Below, one piece after another: positions 63,595 through 64,000 of a stretch of DNA of 64,000 nucleotides. The notes beneath the pieces were generated by a model that was not told where the DNA came from, did not search any database, and saw nothing but the letters and a program-made list of their open reading frames with translations. Position numbers and translations under genes: made by a program. The first letter of the stretch is position 1. Each line of letters starts with the position of its first letter. The DNA comes from Bacillota bacterium (GTDB lineage: Bacteria > Bacillota > SHA-98 > Ch115), in contig JABLXA010000003.1 of NCBI GenBank assembly GCA_013178415.1, forward strand, positions 126,815 to 190,814. The letters are read 5' to 3'.

Positions 63595-63671
63595 TGGTAG
63601 CGGCGACTGGATTCGAACCAGTGACGCCACGGGTATGAACCGTGTGCTCTGACCAGCTGAGCTACGCCGCC
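63595..63671 (-). tRNA. tRNA-Met (CAU), elongator type
   Basis: 77 nt including an encoded CCA. Acceptor GGCGGCG/CGCCGCT (G1-U72 wobble), anticodon loop TTCATAC closed by CACGG/CCGTG, T-loop TTCGAAT in ACTGG/CCAGT. The CAU anticodon and overall form match elongator Met; the lysidine-modified Ile tRNA cannot be fully excluded. Read on the minus strand after the initiator tRNA. Confidence 0.93.
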
Positions 63672-63716
63672 AGCACATTCATCATAGATTCAAAATGCTA
63701 CTTGAAATAAAAAAGT

Positions 63717-63792
<76 letters not shown>

Positions 63793-63841
63793 ATGACATT
63801 TGGCGACATCTTACTTGTGCGCGTACCAAGTGCCATAACTT

Positions 63842-63869
63842 AGTATAGCACAAATCTCAGGAACGTCAA
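63842..63869 (-). promoter_or_regulatory. Promoter of the Met tRNA pair
   Basis: Minus strand: TTGACG (63869-63864), 16-nt spacer, TATACT (63847-63842) with TGC before it (extended -10). A good sigma-A-type promoter ~50 nt before the initiator tRNA. The region right of it, up to 64000, shows no complete gene. Confidence 0.8.
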
Positions 63870-64000
63870 GACCCGGCTGCAGGATATTTGAAAGCCGCAG
63901 AGAAAAGTAAGAACGCAAAGCGGCGCTCCGACAGTCTCCACGGAATTCTTCAGCAGCATCTGATTTCAGGAGGTCTCGAAAGGAGAGCAGACATTGGGAA

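Noticed and set aside
63994-64000. Possible start of a plus-strand gene at the right edge (TTG after AAAGGAG)
   Set aside because: Only seven bases are visible; not enough to support a gene.

Overview
The window reads as a chromosomal segment of an endospore-forming Bacillota lineage that has an outer membrane (a diderm Firmicute). Three observations support this. First, there is a long lipopolysaccharide (LPS) locus with lpxC, fabZ, lpxA, lpxI, lpxB, msbA and lptA/B/C/D/F/G. Second, there are two S-layer-homology (SLH) proteins whose C-termini look like outer-membrane beta-barrels ending in Phe, one of them a large OmpM-type protein. Third, there is a spo0A gene. The solute-binding proteins carry plain signal peptides with no lipobox Cys, as expected for periplasmic proteins. 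Ribosome-binding sites are strong and many starts are GTG or TTG. The exact taxon cannot be read from the sequence; an uncultured Limnochordia/Hydrogenispora-like group is a guess.

Layout. 1-6400: envelope proteins on the minus strand (a partial exported protein, an SLH/small-barrel protein, a RuvX/YqgF-like nuclease and a 1019-aa OmpM-like SLH porin), with two families of short degenerate tandem repeats and a structured porin leader. 6402-26708: a 20-kb minus-strand array for lipid A synthesis and LPS export, apparently one transcriptional unit running lptG-lptD-lptC-lptA-ABC permease-ABC ATPase-lpxC-fabZ-lpxA-lpxI-lpxB-lpxB paralogue-msbA-lptC-lptA-lptB-lptF-DUF3084. 26803-32422: oligopeptide transporter oppABCDF, whose binding protein is circularly permuted. 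32695-42835: housekeeping genes (htrA, walJ, rho, pyrG, a YesL-like membrane protein, argS, an M16 peptidase and a patatin). 42903-51651: a nine-subunit V-type ATPase whose K subunit has the Na+-site residues. 51947-54210: a polyamine operon (pdaD-speE-speB). 54274-56736: ktrB and spo0A. 56954-63554 (plus strand): a nucleoside-type BMP ABC importer and an amino-acid permease. 63595-63792: two Met tRNAs on the minus strand behind a clear promoter.

How the parts fit. The lpx genes make the lipid A core intermediates, MsbA flips the product, and LptFG/B/C/A/D carry it to the outer surface. Two LptA-LptC pairs and an unusual 858-aa permease with a polar-amino-acid-type ATPase sit within the array and have no place in the textbook pathway. 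SLH-porins are expected to tie the outer membrane to peptidoglycan. In Negativicutes this uses polyamine-modified peptidoglycan, so the polyamine operon may be linked. The V-ATPase and KtrB suggest a Na+ economy as in Enterococcus hirae.

The strongest candidates for something new are the circularly permuted OppA, the permease/ATPase pair inside the LPS array, and the hairpin-forming 32-bp repeat array upstream of the RuvX-like gene. All calls are from reading the sequence; no database search was run.
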